DNA from: Apostichopus japonicus
Taxonomy: Eukaryota; Echinodermata; Holothuroidea; Aspidochirotida; Stichopodidae
Direction: 5' to 3'
Assembly: GCF_037975245.1 (NCBI RefSeq)
Contig: NC_092563.1
Span: 20,537,094-20,601,093, forward strand
DNA: 64,000 nt
The position numbers and the translations under genes are program-made. Of the stretch, positions 45,709 through 55,323 are shown piece by piece. Below the pieces are notes generated by a model. It was not told the DNA's origin. It searched no databases and saw nothing but the letters and a program-made list of their open reading frames with translations. The stretch's first letter is position 1. Each line of letters opens with the position of its first letter.

Positions 45709-46078
45709 CAGGGGTAGGCAACCTTTTTGAATGAATGGGCCAGATATAAGCAGTGAAAAATTGACTGGGCCACAACTAACCAACGACCTGCTGTTGATTT
45801 CAAACCTTCGATTCCGAGGACTTTCAAGCAATAGGTATGTGGACTTAATCTGTATTCACAAAAACATAATGTCAATCCAGTACAGTTGATAATAAATGGG
45901 GATAACAGGCCTACCTGACAGCATCATTAGTGCCGATAAATTCTAAGCAGCTAGCTCGTTAGTTGTGATGTTGTTAACTAGATTGATTGTTTTTCTTTTT
46001 CTTGAGACAGCTCATGGGCCGCAAAAAAATCACTGGCGGGCCGCAAGTGGCCCGCGGGCCGTAGGTTGCCCACCCCTG
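45709..46078. mobile_element. Non-autonomous hAT-type DNA transposon (370 bp)
   Basis: The element starts CAGGGGTAGGCAACC and ends GGTTGCCCACCCCTG, a 15-bp inverted repeat with one mismatch. It is flanked by the perfect 8-bp duplication CACTATAC at 45701-45708 and 46079-46086. The GGGCCGC-rich ends resemble a very widespread animal hAT MITE family. There is no transposase inside. Confidence 0.92.
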
Positions 46079-46327
46079 CACTATACCCTCAACTGTAAGG
46101 TCAGAACTCTTTACAAAAGTGTTGTACGTCTGTTATGTTAAAATATTCTATCACAAGCAGGCCCTAGGCCTCTTATGTAAAGTAATCATAAGTTTGCTTG
46201 CCATAATGTTCTGAAGGCTGCATCAGCATGGTTTTGAAAACCTCGCAGGGCAAAATAAAATTTCCTGAAGGGCTGCACAAAATTTTGCCCAATATCTGCT
46301 GAAGTTTTGGGCGTTGGAACCGGTCAT

Positions 46328-46573
46328 TCATGGAAAAAATCGGACATTTTCCAGTCCTTCTGGCAAGAAAGCTTTAGGCTTAGACTGGTTACGTCCTTCG
46401 GTTATGCCCATGCGCTGAAGTACTTGAGGAGACACGTTCCTCAGGTGTAATGGAACACCTGGCATGGGTCCCTGGTGTTCCGTAATACACATCTTCACAC
46501 TCCCATAGGCAGCAGCGATTTCTGAAGACTTTGGTGCTCTAGCCAGGTAGGTTACACACTGGGCTAGGTTGAA
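46328..46573 (-). CDS. WRNIP1: WRNIP1 coding exon 7 (terminal)
   Basis: The exon encodes [40 protein letters not shown] and a C-terminus of [12 protein letters not shown], with the stop TGA at 46330-46328. It is colinear with human LLAQCVVYFARAPKS and GPLPPVPLHLRNA. Confidence 0.95.
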   Translation of the reverse strand, partial: FNLAQCVTYLARAPKSSEIAAAYGSVKMCITEHQGPMPGVPLHLRNVSPQVLQRMGITEGRNQSKPKAFLPEGLENVRFFP

Positions 46574-49500
46574 CTGAGGCAAATCAAAGAGGAAACACTG
46601 TATGATGAATTTTTCTTCATATTATTAAACTTAGATATGAAAATATTAATGACACCATGAAAAAAAAATTAATAAAAAAAAGTACTACCAAAATGTGAAA
46701 AAATATACAAAGATAATGCACGTCATTACGTGACTTAACCGCTCATCTGGAGAACTGTTTTTATGCCTTATAAATCTTGAATTCATTCAATCCTTTCACA
46801 TTCTCTGAATATATGCACTTCTGAGCAGTTTTTTTATGTGGATCAAAGCCCTTTACAAATTCTTATATTATTATTATTATTATATATATGTTGTAATGTT
46901 CATGATGTTTCACATTCATCAACTGCTGTTGTAACTCAACGACTGCATCAGATCCATTAATACATTGTGGGGAATCTCTATATGAATTTTCCATCTTTTG
47001 ACTGGATTATGACCGGCTTCCCGGTTAATATCTTGTGTAGGCCTACTAGTATTTGGTATGAGAAGGTGCCTTACCTCACAGACTGGCATTCCCAGAAACT
47101 GGCAGGCTTGATATGTACTGACAGCCTGAACAAGAGCTGAAGGATCAGCAAGGCCTACAGAATAAAACAAAACACACTTTATTCTCCCACTGTAGTATGT
47201 CCTACACATAAATGAATGCATCATTCCTTATGTGGAATTGTCCCCATTATCTATAAATAGGTAGTACATGTAATGTCAAAGTAATTTCACTGTTGATACA
47301 CTAACAAAGTGCACATGCAGTACGCATCAAAGTATATATCTGAAAATGTTTTGGAAGCTTGATTCAATCATTTAGAACACACAAACCGGGTTGATATGCC
47401 ACACATAAGCCCCACACTCTTGGCGGAAAATCATTAACACCTGTACAGCACTTAACTAACATTTTTTACCAACACAATATCCCACTTTTCAACCAAAGAA
47501 ATATGATAACCTGTGGGCGAACACTCCAGGAAATGTGCAAAAAACCAGCAAAGAGACATCTTGTTAAATATTACCAAACTGCATATGCGTGATTACTGTC
47601 TTGGATGGTGATGTGTATGGAAGAAAGAACATGTGGTTTGAAAAATATTGGAAATATCAGAGCACTTTCAGACTTCAAAGAGCAGTGTAGGAAATATGTT
47701 TACTGCTGAGTACAAATCAGAGGCACCAATTCTTATTTCCAAAACTATTTTGGCTCTGATCGCCGAAAAAAATCCACGAGCAAGGTCCTGACATAGAAAT
47801 GATACAGAAATGGCCAATGTGTCAGCTGTCCAGACTATCCTATTCACCTACCTCCATTCTTTCTTTCCCACTCTGACTATCTGTTCATTTTGTTCCATAG
47901 TTAACTATTCAATATTTGTCTCTCATTAATCAGTTATGTTTTGTTCTTGTAATGGTCAGTGGCTTCAAAACCCCTACTACAGTATCCTTAACTCGACATC
48001 TTTTTTTAAGATAGTGCGATACATTTTTTCTAATGACAAATACTGTATCACAAAAGCGAATTCATTTTGAGTTTTAAAAACTGGACCGAATTCAAGCTAT
48101 TTACTTACCGACATCCACGCTGGCAAATTCAATTAGTCGTCTGGCCACATACAGAGGATTCTCACCACCAATTAACATCCTCCCTAACCAGTAAAGACTA
48201 GCGTTTTCATCAGATGCTCTCATGGATTTATGTATTGCTGAGATGCAGTTATAATGCTCATCACCTCAGAATAGAAAATATGAAAGATCAAAACTGGTTT
48301 ATTGAAAGAAATATATAGGTACTTAGTTTGCTTTATAATTGATTAAAGTAGGACATGTGTAACAAATTCTAATAATATTTAATATTTGCTTTCAATATAG
48401 CGCTTTAGACCAGCAATAGGTCTCAAAGCGCTTTACAGACGTTATATTACCCCTGGTCAATGATAACCTGTCCCAGAGACAATCCCTCCAGTCGGCAATT
48501 TATATACGACAAGTACCTCACAGGTACCCATTTAATCCCTGGGTGGAGAGAGGCAAGTGAGATAAAGCATCTTGCCCAAGGACACAACGTAATGAACTAG
48601 GCAGGAATCGAACCAGCAATCCTTGGATCACAAGTCCGACGCCTTAGCCAATTGGACACCACGCTAATATCAAAGGATGAATTCAGGGAATATATAGCTT
48701 TGACAAATTCTACAAGCAGCTTTGTAAGGTTAATCAGTTTATTTTTTCTTGTACCATTATTTATGTTGATGTTATATACCATTATAACTCTAACAGTAGC
48801 TCTGTCAGTTAAGTGGACGAAATCTTCCACAACTAGGGCTAGCGAGTATTACTCAAGATAAAGATTTGACTACAGTAAGACAACTTTCTCAATTATTTTG
48901 CCAAACGAGAGGTTATACTAGGTCAGTAAAAAGTCAATTTGATCCAAAATCGTCAACCTCCATCGCTCTGACACTGATAAAAAATCAATAAAGCAAAAAA
49001 AAAAAAATTTCAAAAGGTCCTTTTACCATGCTATTTGAATGCAAATACCTTGACTAGTTTTTATGGAATTTACATACAGTATCCAATACCATCGAAACAA
49101 TTTATCAAGTCAACTAAAAGTGCTCCCTTTGTTTAATATTATTTTGTATCTGAGAATCTTTTTGATTTTATGAATATGAAAAATATTTGTCAGTAGTTTT
49201 CAGATGATTTGACTCATAAGATTTCAAGTCAAATTTGCTTCATATTTTATACCTCTTCGTCTTGACTGATCGACATGATCGATTCTAGTAAAAATGAATT
49301 GAAAAAAGAAAGGAAGAAAAAAGAAAGAAAAAGAAAAAAAAAAGTTAATATTACAGTGGGATCATTATAGTTACACTGGCAAGGGCGGCGGAACCGGGGG
49401 GGCACAGGGGGCACGTGCCCCCCCCACTTTTCCTCAGGTTAAAAATGTGCCCTTTTTCTACATAAAAATTTCTAAATAAAAAAAAGAGTTTACAAAGCGA

Positions 49501-52500
49501 AACCCACGTCGAATGAAATATTTCGGGAAGTTTTAAATGTTTACTACCACAGGCGTAGGAGCCCAATTTAATTTGGGGGGGGGTGGGGGACTGTAACGAC
49601 TTGCCCGAAAATTATTACCAAAATTTTTCGCGTGCTACGCGCGCGTTCAACATGTTAATGTGCATATCATATAGGCATGCGTTGGTCATTACATCGCATG
49701 CCAATAACATACAATCATTTGCCGTGTTATAACCCTTCCAAATTGGTTATAATTATTGGCAAAGTCGTTACAATAATAATGATCATAATAATATCAGTTT
49801 AACCATTGAAAAGCACATAGAAAATTTTTTTTCTTTCAGTATTTTGACATATTTCATTTGCTTTCATGCATGTATCGATCGCGTGTGCAGGGACTTGGAC
49901 TTTATAATGATCTCACCTCATTTGTCTTTTTCCTTGTTTCCCAATTTGCACATTAGATATTGCAGTGCAAGTATGGCTAGTATGCATTGTTTCCTTGAGG
50001 GGGGGGGGGGGTGGCGTTGATGGAGTGATGTGTATACGCAAATAAGATAATACAATAAGAGTTATAAAGGGTACTAAATATCAGGCTGCATCAGTCCAAT
50101 CGAATTTCTGCAAAGTGCCCTTCGACGTTGGTGCCCCCCCAGATTAAAAGTGCTTCCACCGCCCTTGTACACTGGACATCATCTAAACAAAAGAGATGAG
50201 CCTGGGGAAAAAATATCTCGGAATTTTGCAAAAATTGCGGTATAGGCTCAAGTTTGCGTATGCTACAGTGTGCTAGGATAATGGTTTTTGTCCCAGAGGT
50301 AGAAAAGAAATCACAGATAATACGCGAATTCGCGGAAAAAGCTCATGCCTGAAACAAGGAAGATCTTGTTTACCTGTCCTGTCATACTGAATATGAGACC
50401 TCTGTAAGCTGTCTTTGATCAGTTCTGTTGTGATTACACTGCCTCTCAATTCTCCGTTTCTCTCTTCTCCCTCCTCCTCCTTTCCCTGTGCACCAGAGGA
50501 TGAGGTTCCTTCTTTACAGGATCTTATTGCCATCTCCAGAACATTCAGAGCACTTCTGGCGTCTCCGTCGCAGAAATTGGCAAGCATGCTCAGTGCGTCT
50601 TGTTCAATCTTGACAGCATCATCATTTTCACTATTTGAAATTGTAATAAGAAACATCATACTTCATTTTTCGACGTGGTTAAATTAAGGCTCAGAAGGAT
50701 AATAGTCAGAGATCTGAACCAAGTAAAATGACTTTATGAAAAGGAATACATTGGTTCTTCAGAGGAATAGAGAAAAAGGAGGGTGACAGATGGCCAAAGT
50801 CGTTTTTGGCCTTTTATAAACTTTTGGTTACCCTTTCCTAAATTTCTGCTAAACTATAGTCTCAATTATCATCCTGATCGTAGAATCTTAGCAGATATTT
50901 GCTGCGAATCAGTTTCAAACTTGCAAACAGGTAAGTCAAGATACTCCGATGTAAGCTTTTGACATGTTGTGCAATAATATGCCTGTTCTGAACTTGGTAA
51001 CAAGCCATTTCATTGATTTGTCCCATAGAGTTATCTTCATCTGCACCATTTATCGAACAATGGAATTTCAATGACATACAGCAGTTAAAACTCAGCGTAC
51101 AGTATACTGTATGGTTGAACAGAGCAGGTGACCTTCCTGCTCTGTAGCCTGTTCTAATACAAATGAATTACAACCAATTATGAGTCATTCTCTAATACTT
51201 GGCTACTGTATGTAGCTGAGTGACAGAAGCTGGCACACATGTTTTATAACCACACAACTTACCCTTGTTGACTTACAAGCCTAGAATTTCATAACTTTAG
51301 CCACTGGCTAATAAAAAATGCCAGTGCAGAGCAAATCTATTAATAAGTTAATTCAAATTATTACTTGGATTTTCCTTGATGCTACATGTAGTAACTTGCA
51401 CTGGCAGAAAAAATACCAGTGGCTTTTTTTTCTTACTGGCATATGGCAAAATCTATTGGCATTTTGCCAGTAAAGAGCCTCAATTTCAAGGCCTCACTGC
51501 ATGTGTGCATGCATCCCTGTCTTAATTAGAAGAATATCGTCTTAATTACTTAATTAATCTTGAGATTAATTAAGTAATTAAGACCATATTTATGACTGAT
51601 CAGTCATAAATTTCTGCATGTAAGTTGATATCCATAACTGCTGTTCTGATAATATATCTCATAATTATACAACATATACAGTATGTATGTATGTATTTAA
51701 GTATGTATTTTAGATCCTTCTGCAAGCAGGAACTCGCGAAGAAGCCATCATTGGCCTATAGATCAAAGCAGCAAGCTGACCGAAGCCTCAGCCTCTTAGA
51801 TTCATATTAAACGTCCATGATTATGAATTGTCAATTGTCAACAACTCTGTAACTGAATGTGTAAAAGTAAGTTGGCCTGACATTTCGATCCTAGCAGGAT
51901 CTACTTCAGAGGCTAAATGACAAGTTACAGTAACAGAGGGGACAAAAACACGCACAGAATACACGCACAAAACGATGATATCCTGAGGCCGAAGCCCGAA
52001 TCACAGCCATGCTGCACCGATGACGAACAGACTCAGTACACCAACAAAACCAACTTGTGCCTGTCTCAGCAGAACATTGAACTCACTGAAAGAAGAAATA
52101 AGAAAATGACTGACAAAAGGAAACGAGAAATCAGTCATTTTCTTATTTCTTCCCTCTGCGAGTTCAATGCTCCGCCGAGACAAACACAAGTCAACCTTGT
52201 TAGCGTACCGAGTCCACCCGTCATCGGAGCAGCTCTGTAACTGGACGACATACATTAATCTCTTAAAACTGACTCGAACCTGGAACCTTAAAATTGGAAG
52301 GCATAAACCACTGAGCTAACACTCCACTGAGCTAACATACCAATGACTCTCAGCTTCTTTCAAGACAACAGCACCCATCCTTTCTGCTGCGCACTCCAGT
52401 ATGAGCATCAAGTCCTCTGTGCTGTGCTTCCTCAGTGTAATCACCTGACAACGGCTCAAAAGTGCTGAATTCAGTGAAAAGGATGGATTCTCGGTGGTTG

Positions 52501-55323
52501 CCCCTAAGAGAGTGATTGTTCCATTTTCAATGAAGGGTAAAAAAGTATCCTGGTGGTTAGAGAAATGAAATTCCACGGTTGGAAGAATACAGTAACAATC
52601 AGTAAAATGTCGATTATTTAAGCTTTCAAAAGGGCACTATACTGTAGTAAGACAGTTTCAAAAGTTGATACTTAAGGGAACCAATAATCTGCTTTTTCCT
52701 TCCAAAGGAAGGAGAAAAAAAAGGGAAAAAGTGAAAATGATGTTGAACCTGAAAGTATCACTTTCCTCTTCTAGAATATTGATTTAGCATATATATTTTC
52801 TCAGATTTGTCATCAATTTATGAGTTGATGTTAAGTGATGGAGTTCATTATAGCACTTGTAGCGATGAATAGCGGGTGATCCTCATGGGGAGTAAGGCAA
52901 GGTGATTGGGGATCGACAACAACAACAATTTGCCGTGGCGTTCCCTGGTACGGTAGCGCTCACATGGCATATCATTTTACCTGTTGAAGTTTGTTAAATC
53001 TGTGGATTTCGTCCATGAAGAGAATGGTTTTCCTTTTGAACATCCTCTGGAGATTCCCTGCCTCCGCAATGACTTTCTTCACCTCTGCAACGTTGCTCGT
53101 CGTAGCTGACAACTTCACAAGCCTGCTGTTAGAAAGCTCCTTTATCTTCTTGGCAATGATACCAGCTAAAGTGGTCTGTGACATGATGGACAGAAAAACT
53201 GATCAGTGATTTCATCACCTGCTATGTACATTACTGTCAAATTATTGAAATGCTTGCAACTTAAACACGGCTGTGGCATCATTTCATGTAGCCTACAGTA
53301 GCCTCGACACCTGTTCAATATCTTGATAACCAGATTCTTAAATTGGTTCAACATGGCACTTATAGGGTGTGAAGACTTGAGCGCAAAAAGAAACGTCTAA
53401 TGCCGGTAATCTAACCTAGTTTCGAGTGAGGTGTAACAGAAATGTTAGACACCACCATCGATCCCAGAAAATACACACACAGCTGGCTACCCTCTGTAAA
53501 TAGACACTAGTGTACAGTCAGTACGTACAGCAGCAGTCAATACCCACAGTACAGTGTACAAACGATACACGGTGGACATCTCAGGTCCAGCTAAATATAA
53601 CAAGGTATAAGGTTTCATTACTGTACGGTCTGCATTTTGTAGCGACACGAACAAAATGTCACTTGCAAGCAACAGAAAGTTAACTTTTTCAGATGGCCGC
53701 ACACGGTTTGGGGCGAGTGTTCAATGCCTTTAAGGTGTGCTGGGAAGGGGTTCAAGTGTGTAGTGAAATCAATTACAGATGAGGACACCATATTTGCTGT
53801 TCATACTAAACATGCAGAAGGTCTGACTTTATTTATATTACTGGGTGTTTCCACTATTACTGTAGGTGCACTTGCAGGATTGAGAAGGTAGGGGTTTGAA
53901 GAGGGTGGGGGGGGGGTCAGGATTTGGAGGGAATCTCCTACGGTTGGTAGCTGTCCAACCCTAACCATGGTAAACCCCCAACAATCTCAGTTTCTCATCT
54001 GGGACCCTTTGTTTTTCAGTAGATTGGATATAGCCCTGGAAATCTGTTCCTAGAAACAGACTACAGTAGCTACAATGGTCTGCAAAATGTTAAAGCAAAG
54101 AATCCAAAAGTGTAGTATTACTTGGATTTACACCAGTGTTGAAAGGAACAAAATTACTAGGAGAGCTAATCTCTCCCTGCACATTATATATGGTGGAGAA
54201 TGTAAGTAACTTTGCACGTTCCCTAAATTTGTGTTCTGTGTTAATATATTTACGTAGCATGCACTGATAGCCACTACAGTTGCAGTGCTACAGTAACCAA
54301 CTTTGTCAATTGCAATGTTAATCTTCAAAACCATTTTATCAGAAATGGCCATAATTGCCATTAGTGAAATAAGAAAAAACATAAATTTTATATTTTTGAG
54401 ACACTTTTAGTGGATTAATCCACCCATTGAGCGGATTTATACAGTAAACTTCTATGCACACGAGAAGTTACTAGGGTTCCAAATTATTCCTTGCTTCAGG
54501 CAGTTTGACTCCCAACCTGTATATAAATCTTTCTATTTCTGGCAAAGTCTAGTCAAACCATCAATGAAATCACATAGCTGAAGGATAGAACCAAACTCCA
54601 CTGAGCAATATCAAGGAGCTCATCATCATCATCGTTATCTTTAAAACTGACATTAACGCCCTTAAGTACTATCGCTATAATTTACCGTATAGCCTACTAT
54701 CACAATGTGTGACAGTGTTTGGTCTTTACCTTTCCAGAGCCAGGTGGTCCACACAAGATCAGAGAGGAAACTTGTCCAGTGTTTATCAGCTTTTTCAAAA
54801 TGCGATTGGTTCCAAACAAGTCACTCTGACCAATGAAATCTTCCATACACTTTGGTCTCATTCTCTCAGCAAGGGGTCGAAATTCTTCAGAATCCAAAGG
54901 TCTGCTACGGTTTGATTGACTTGATAGCACCCTTGTACCAAGAGTTTTGGAAGGTTCCCCCGGTTCAACATCACATTGGACAGAAGTTTTTCCAGAAATT
55001 GGTGACTTACTAGAGTCTGCAGATGACTTTCCTTTCTTAGTGTGACTATCTTTAAAGGGACTGACACTAGGCTTATTAACTCGCTTCACAGTATGATTAC
55101 TGCTTTGCTTATCTGTCGGCTGATTTTCCTCATTATCTGATCCTTTTGTAACTTTGTGTCGCTTTTGATTGCCACTGTCCCGGTCTCCACTGCTACTTCT
55201 TTGCCTTTTACTCATTTCTTGACCGGATGTTCTCAAACAAATATCTATATGAGAATTGATCTTTTCAAGTGGTAATTCCTTTGAACAAATTGGACAAGTA
55301 ACAGCATCACTTTCATCTTCCAT
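46328..55323 (-). CDS. WRNIP1: WRNIP1, ubiquitin-binding AAA+ ATPase (complete, 7 exons)
   Basis: Coding exons in transcript order: 55323-54730, 53175-52981, 52549-52341, 50630-50374, 48264-48109, 47154-47075, 46573-46328. They sum to 1737 bases, a 578-residue protein (human is 665, mostly because of a longer N-terminal linker). All junctions are GT/AG and in frame. A UBZ4 zinc finger has Cys10, Cys13, His25 and Cys29. The AAA+ core has Walker A GPPGSGKTT at 192-200, Walker [11 protein letters not shown] with Asp253-Glu254, sensor 1 in [11 protein letters not shown] at 278-287, and a sensor-2 Arg in DGDARSALN at ~358. The C-terminal MgsA/RarA-type oligomerisation region follows. The family (WRNIP1/Mgs1/RarA) works at stalled replication forks with WRN, PCNA and polymerase delta. 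That role is inferred by orthology. No UBZ or ATPase residue is missing. Confidence 0.95.
46764..47000 (-). repeat. Inverted dispersed duplication, copy 2 (WRNIP1 intron 6)
   Basis: The minus strand of this segment repeats 44451-44626. Between the two matched halves it carries an extra ~70 bases with (AAT)n and GTAAAGGGCTTTGATCC, which looks like a small retroelement 3' end. It occupies much of intron 6 (46574-47074). Confidence 0.82.
47075..47154 (-). CDS. WRNIP1: WRNIP1 coding exon 6
   Basis: The exon encodes [20 protein letters not shown] and GMPVCE, matching human LADPSALTQAVAAYQGCHFI. The acceptor is TTCTGTAG and the donor GTAAGG. It ends in phase 0. Confidence 0.95.
47155..48108. other. 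WRNIP1 intron 5
   Basis: The intron is 954 bases, with no recognisable feature. Confidence 0.6.
48109..48264 (-). CDS. WRNIP1: WRNIP1 coding exon 5
   Basis: The exon encodes [40 protein letters not shown] and [10 protein letters not shown], matching human [18 protein letters not shown]. The acceptor is ATTCTGAG and the donor GTAAGT. Confidence 0.94.
48370..48663 (-). mobile_element. SINE-A, full-length tRNA-derived SINE
   Basis: This is the second SINE-A copy, on the minus strand. Its B box GGTTCGATTCC is a perfect consensus; the head reads TTGGCTAAGGCGTCGGACTT. The body and the ATAATATTTAATATT-like tail match the copy at 44070-44380. It lies in WRNIP1 intron 4. Confidence 0.85.
49380..50167. 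mobile_element. Non-autonomous hAT-type DNA transposon (788 bp)
   Basis: The ends are CAAGGGCGGCGGAA and TTCCACCGCCCTTG, one mismatch in 14. A perfect 8-bp duplication TACACTGG flanks it at 49372-49379 and 50168-50175. Just inside the left end is a G/C palindrome, GGGGGCACGTGCCCCC. Internal parts (ACAGGCGTAGGAGCCC, then GCGTGCTACGCGCGCG) look like remains of a second element. No transposase ORF. It is in WRNIP1 intron 4. Confidence 0.9.
50374..50630 (-). CDS. WRNIP1: WRNIP1 coding exon 4
   Basis: The exon encodes [37 protein letters not shown] (with the sensor-2 arginine), a variable acidic loop with [12 protein letters not shown], and [20 protein letters not shown]. It aligns with human DGDARAGLNGLQLAV and LQRSHILYDRAG. 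The donor is GTAAAC. Confidence 0.94.
51681..52338 (-). mobile_element. SINE-B interrupted by a 377-bp insertion, next to WRNIP1 exon 3
   Basis: SINE-B on the minus strand: head with GTTAGCTCAGTGG near 52310-52322, tail of (CATA)n at 51681-51715. It is split between 51855 and 52233, where an inserted element sits flanked by an 11-base direct repeat. The A-box-like GTTAGCTCAGTGG occurs twice in a row at the 5' end, ending about two bases from the WRNIP1 exon 3 donor. Confidence 0.8.
51856..52232. mobile_element. Nested insertion with a long inverted repeat
   Basis: It is flanked by the direct repeat CTCTGTAACTG at 51845-51855 and 52233-52243, which is SINE sequence duplicated on insertion. 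The right part is a large imperfect hairpin: arm 52010-52113 pairs with 52131-52234 around a 17-base loop, with AGAAATAAGAAAATGACTGA fully matched at the loop side. The left part shares a motif with 11648-11712. The family is not recognised; a Penelope-like or other retroelement fragment in head-to-head form is one possibility. Confidence 0.7.
52341..52549 (-). CDS. WRNIP1: WRNIP1 coding exon 3
   Basis: The exon encodes [20 protein letters not shown], then [19 protein letters not shown] (sensor 1 and the arginine-finger region SRC) and [18 protein letters not shown]. The acceptor is CTAACCACCAG and the donor GTATGT. It matches human DTFLPHVECGTITLIGATTE. Confidence 0.95.
52550..52980. other. 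WRNIP1 intron 2
   Basis: The intron is 431 bases, with no recognisable feature. Confidence 0.6.
52981..53175 (-). CDS. WRNIP1: WRNIP1 coding exon 2
   Basis: The exon starts with the two threonines of the P-loop ([13 protein letters not shown]), then [20 protein letters not shown] and the Walker [17 protein letters not shown]. The acceptor is ATGTCACAG and the donor GTAAAA. It is phase 0 at both ends. Confidence 0.95.
53176..54729. other. WRNIP1 intron 1
   Basis: The intron is 1.55 kb and contains TACAGTA-type words and a G-run at 53905-53917. No coding or repeat element is recognised. Confidence 0.6.
54730..55323 (-). CDS. WRNIP1: WRNIP1 coding exon 1
   Basis: The exon starts with ATG at 55323-55321 ([20 protein letters not shown]), with the UBZ4 finger in the first 30 residues. 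A Ser/Lys-rich linker follows with the basic cluster [19 protein letters not shown], a likely nuclear signal. Next come [20 protein letters not shown] and the Walker A GPPGSGK. The ATG was chosen because the zinc finger follows immediately and there is no Met upstream in frame within the exon. Confidence 0.93.

Larger units (their letters stand above)
40741..46327. other. Convergent intergenic region between NEK11 and WRNIP1
   Basis: The 5.6-kb region holds both 3' UTRs and no recognisable gene. It contains several tandem duplications, a SINE-A copy, half of an inverted duplication and a hAT-type element, listed separately. C- and G-runs occur near 41310, 41673, 41936 and 42450. Confidence 0.6.
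48265..50373. other. WRNIP1 intron 4
   Basis: The intron is 2.1 kb. It holds the SINE-A copy and the hAT-type element. An AAAGAAAG purine tract lies at 49297-49345. Nothing else is recognised. Confidence 0.6.
50631..52340. other. WRNIP1 intron 3
   Basis: The intron is 1.7 kb. The 5' end (high coordinates) is the split SINE-B. A TTAATTAAG inverted repeat at about 51535-51590 forms a short perfect hairpin around AATCTTGAGATT. The remainder, 50631-51530, shows nothing recognisable. Confidence 0.6.
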
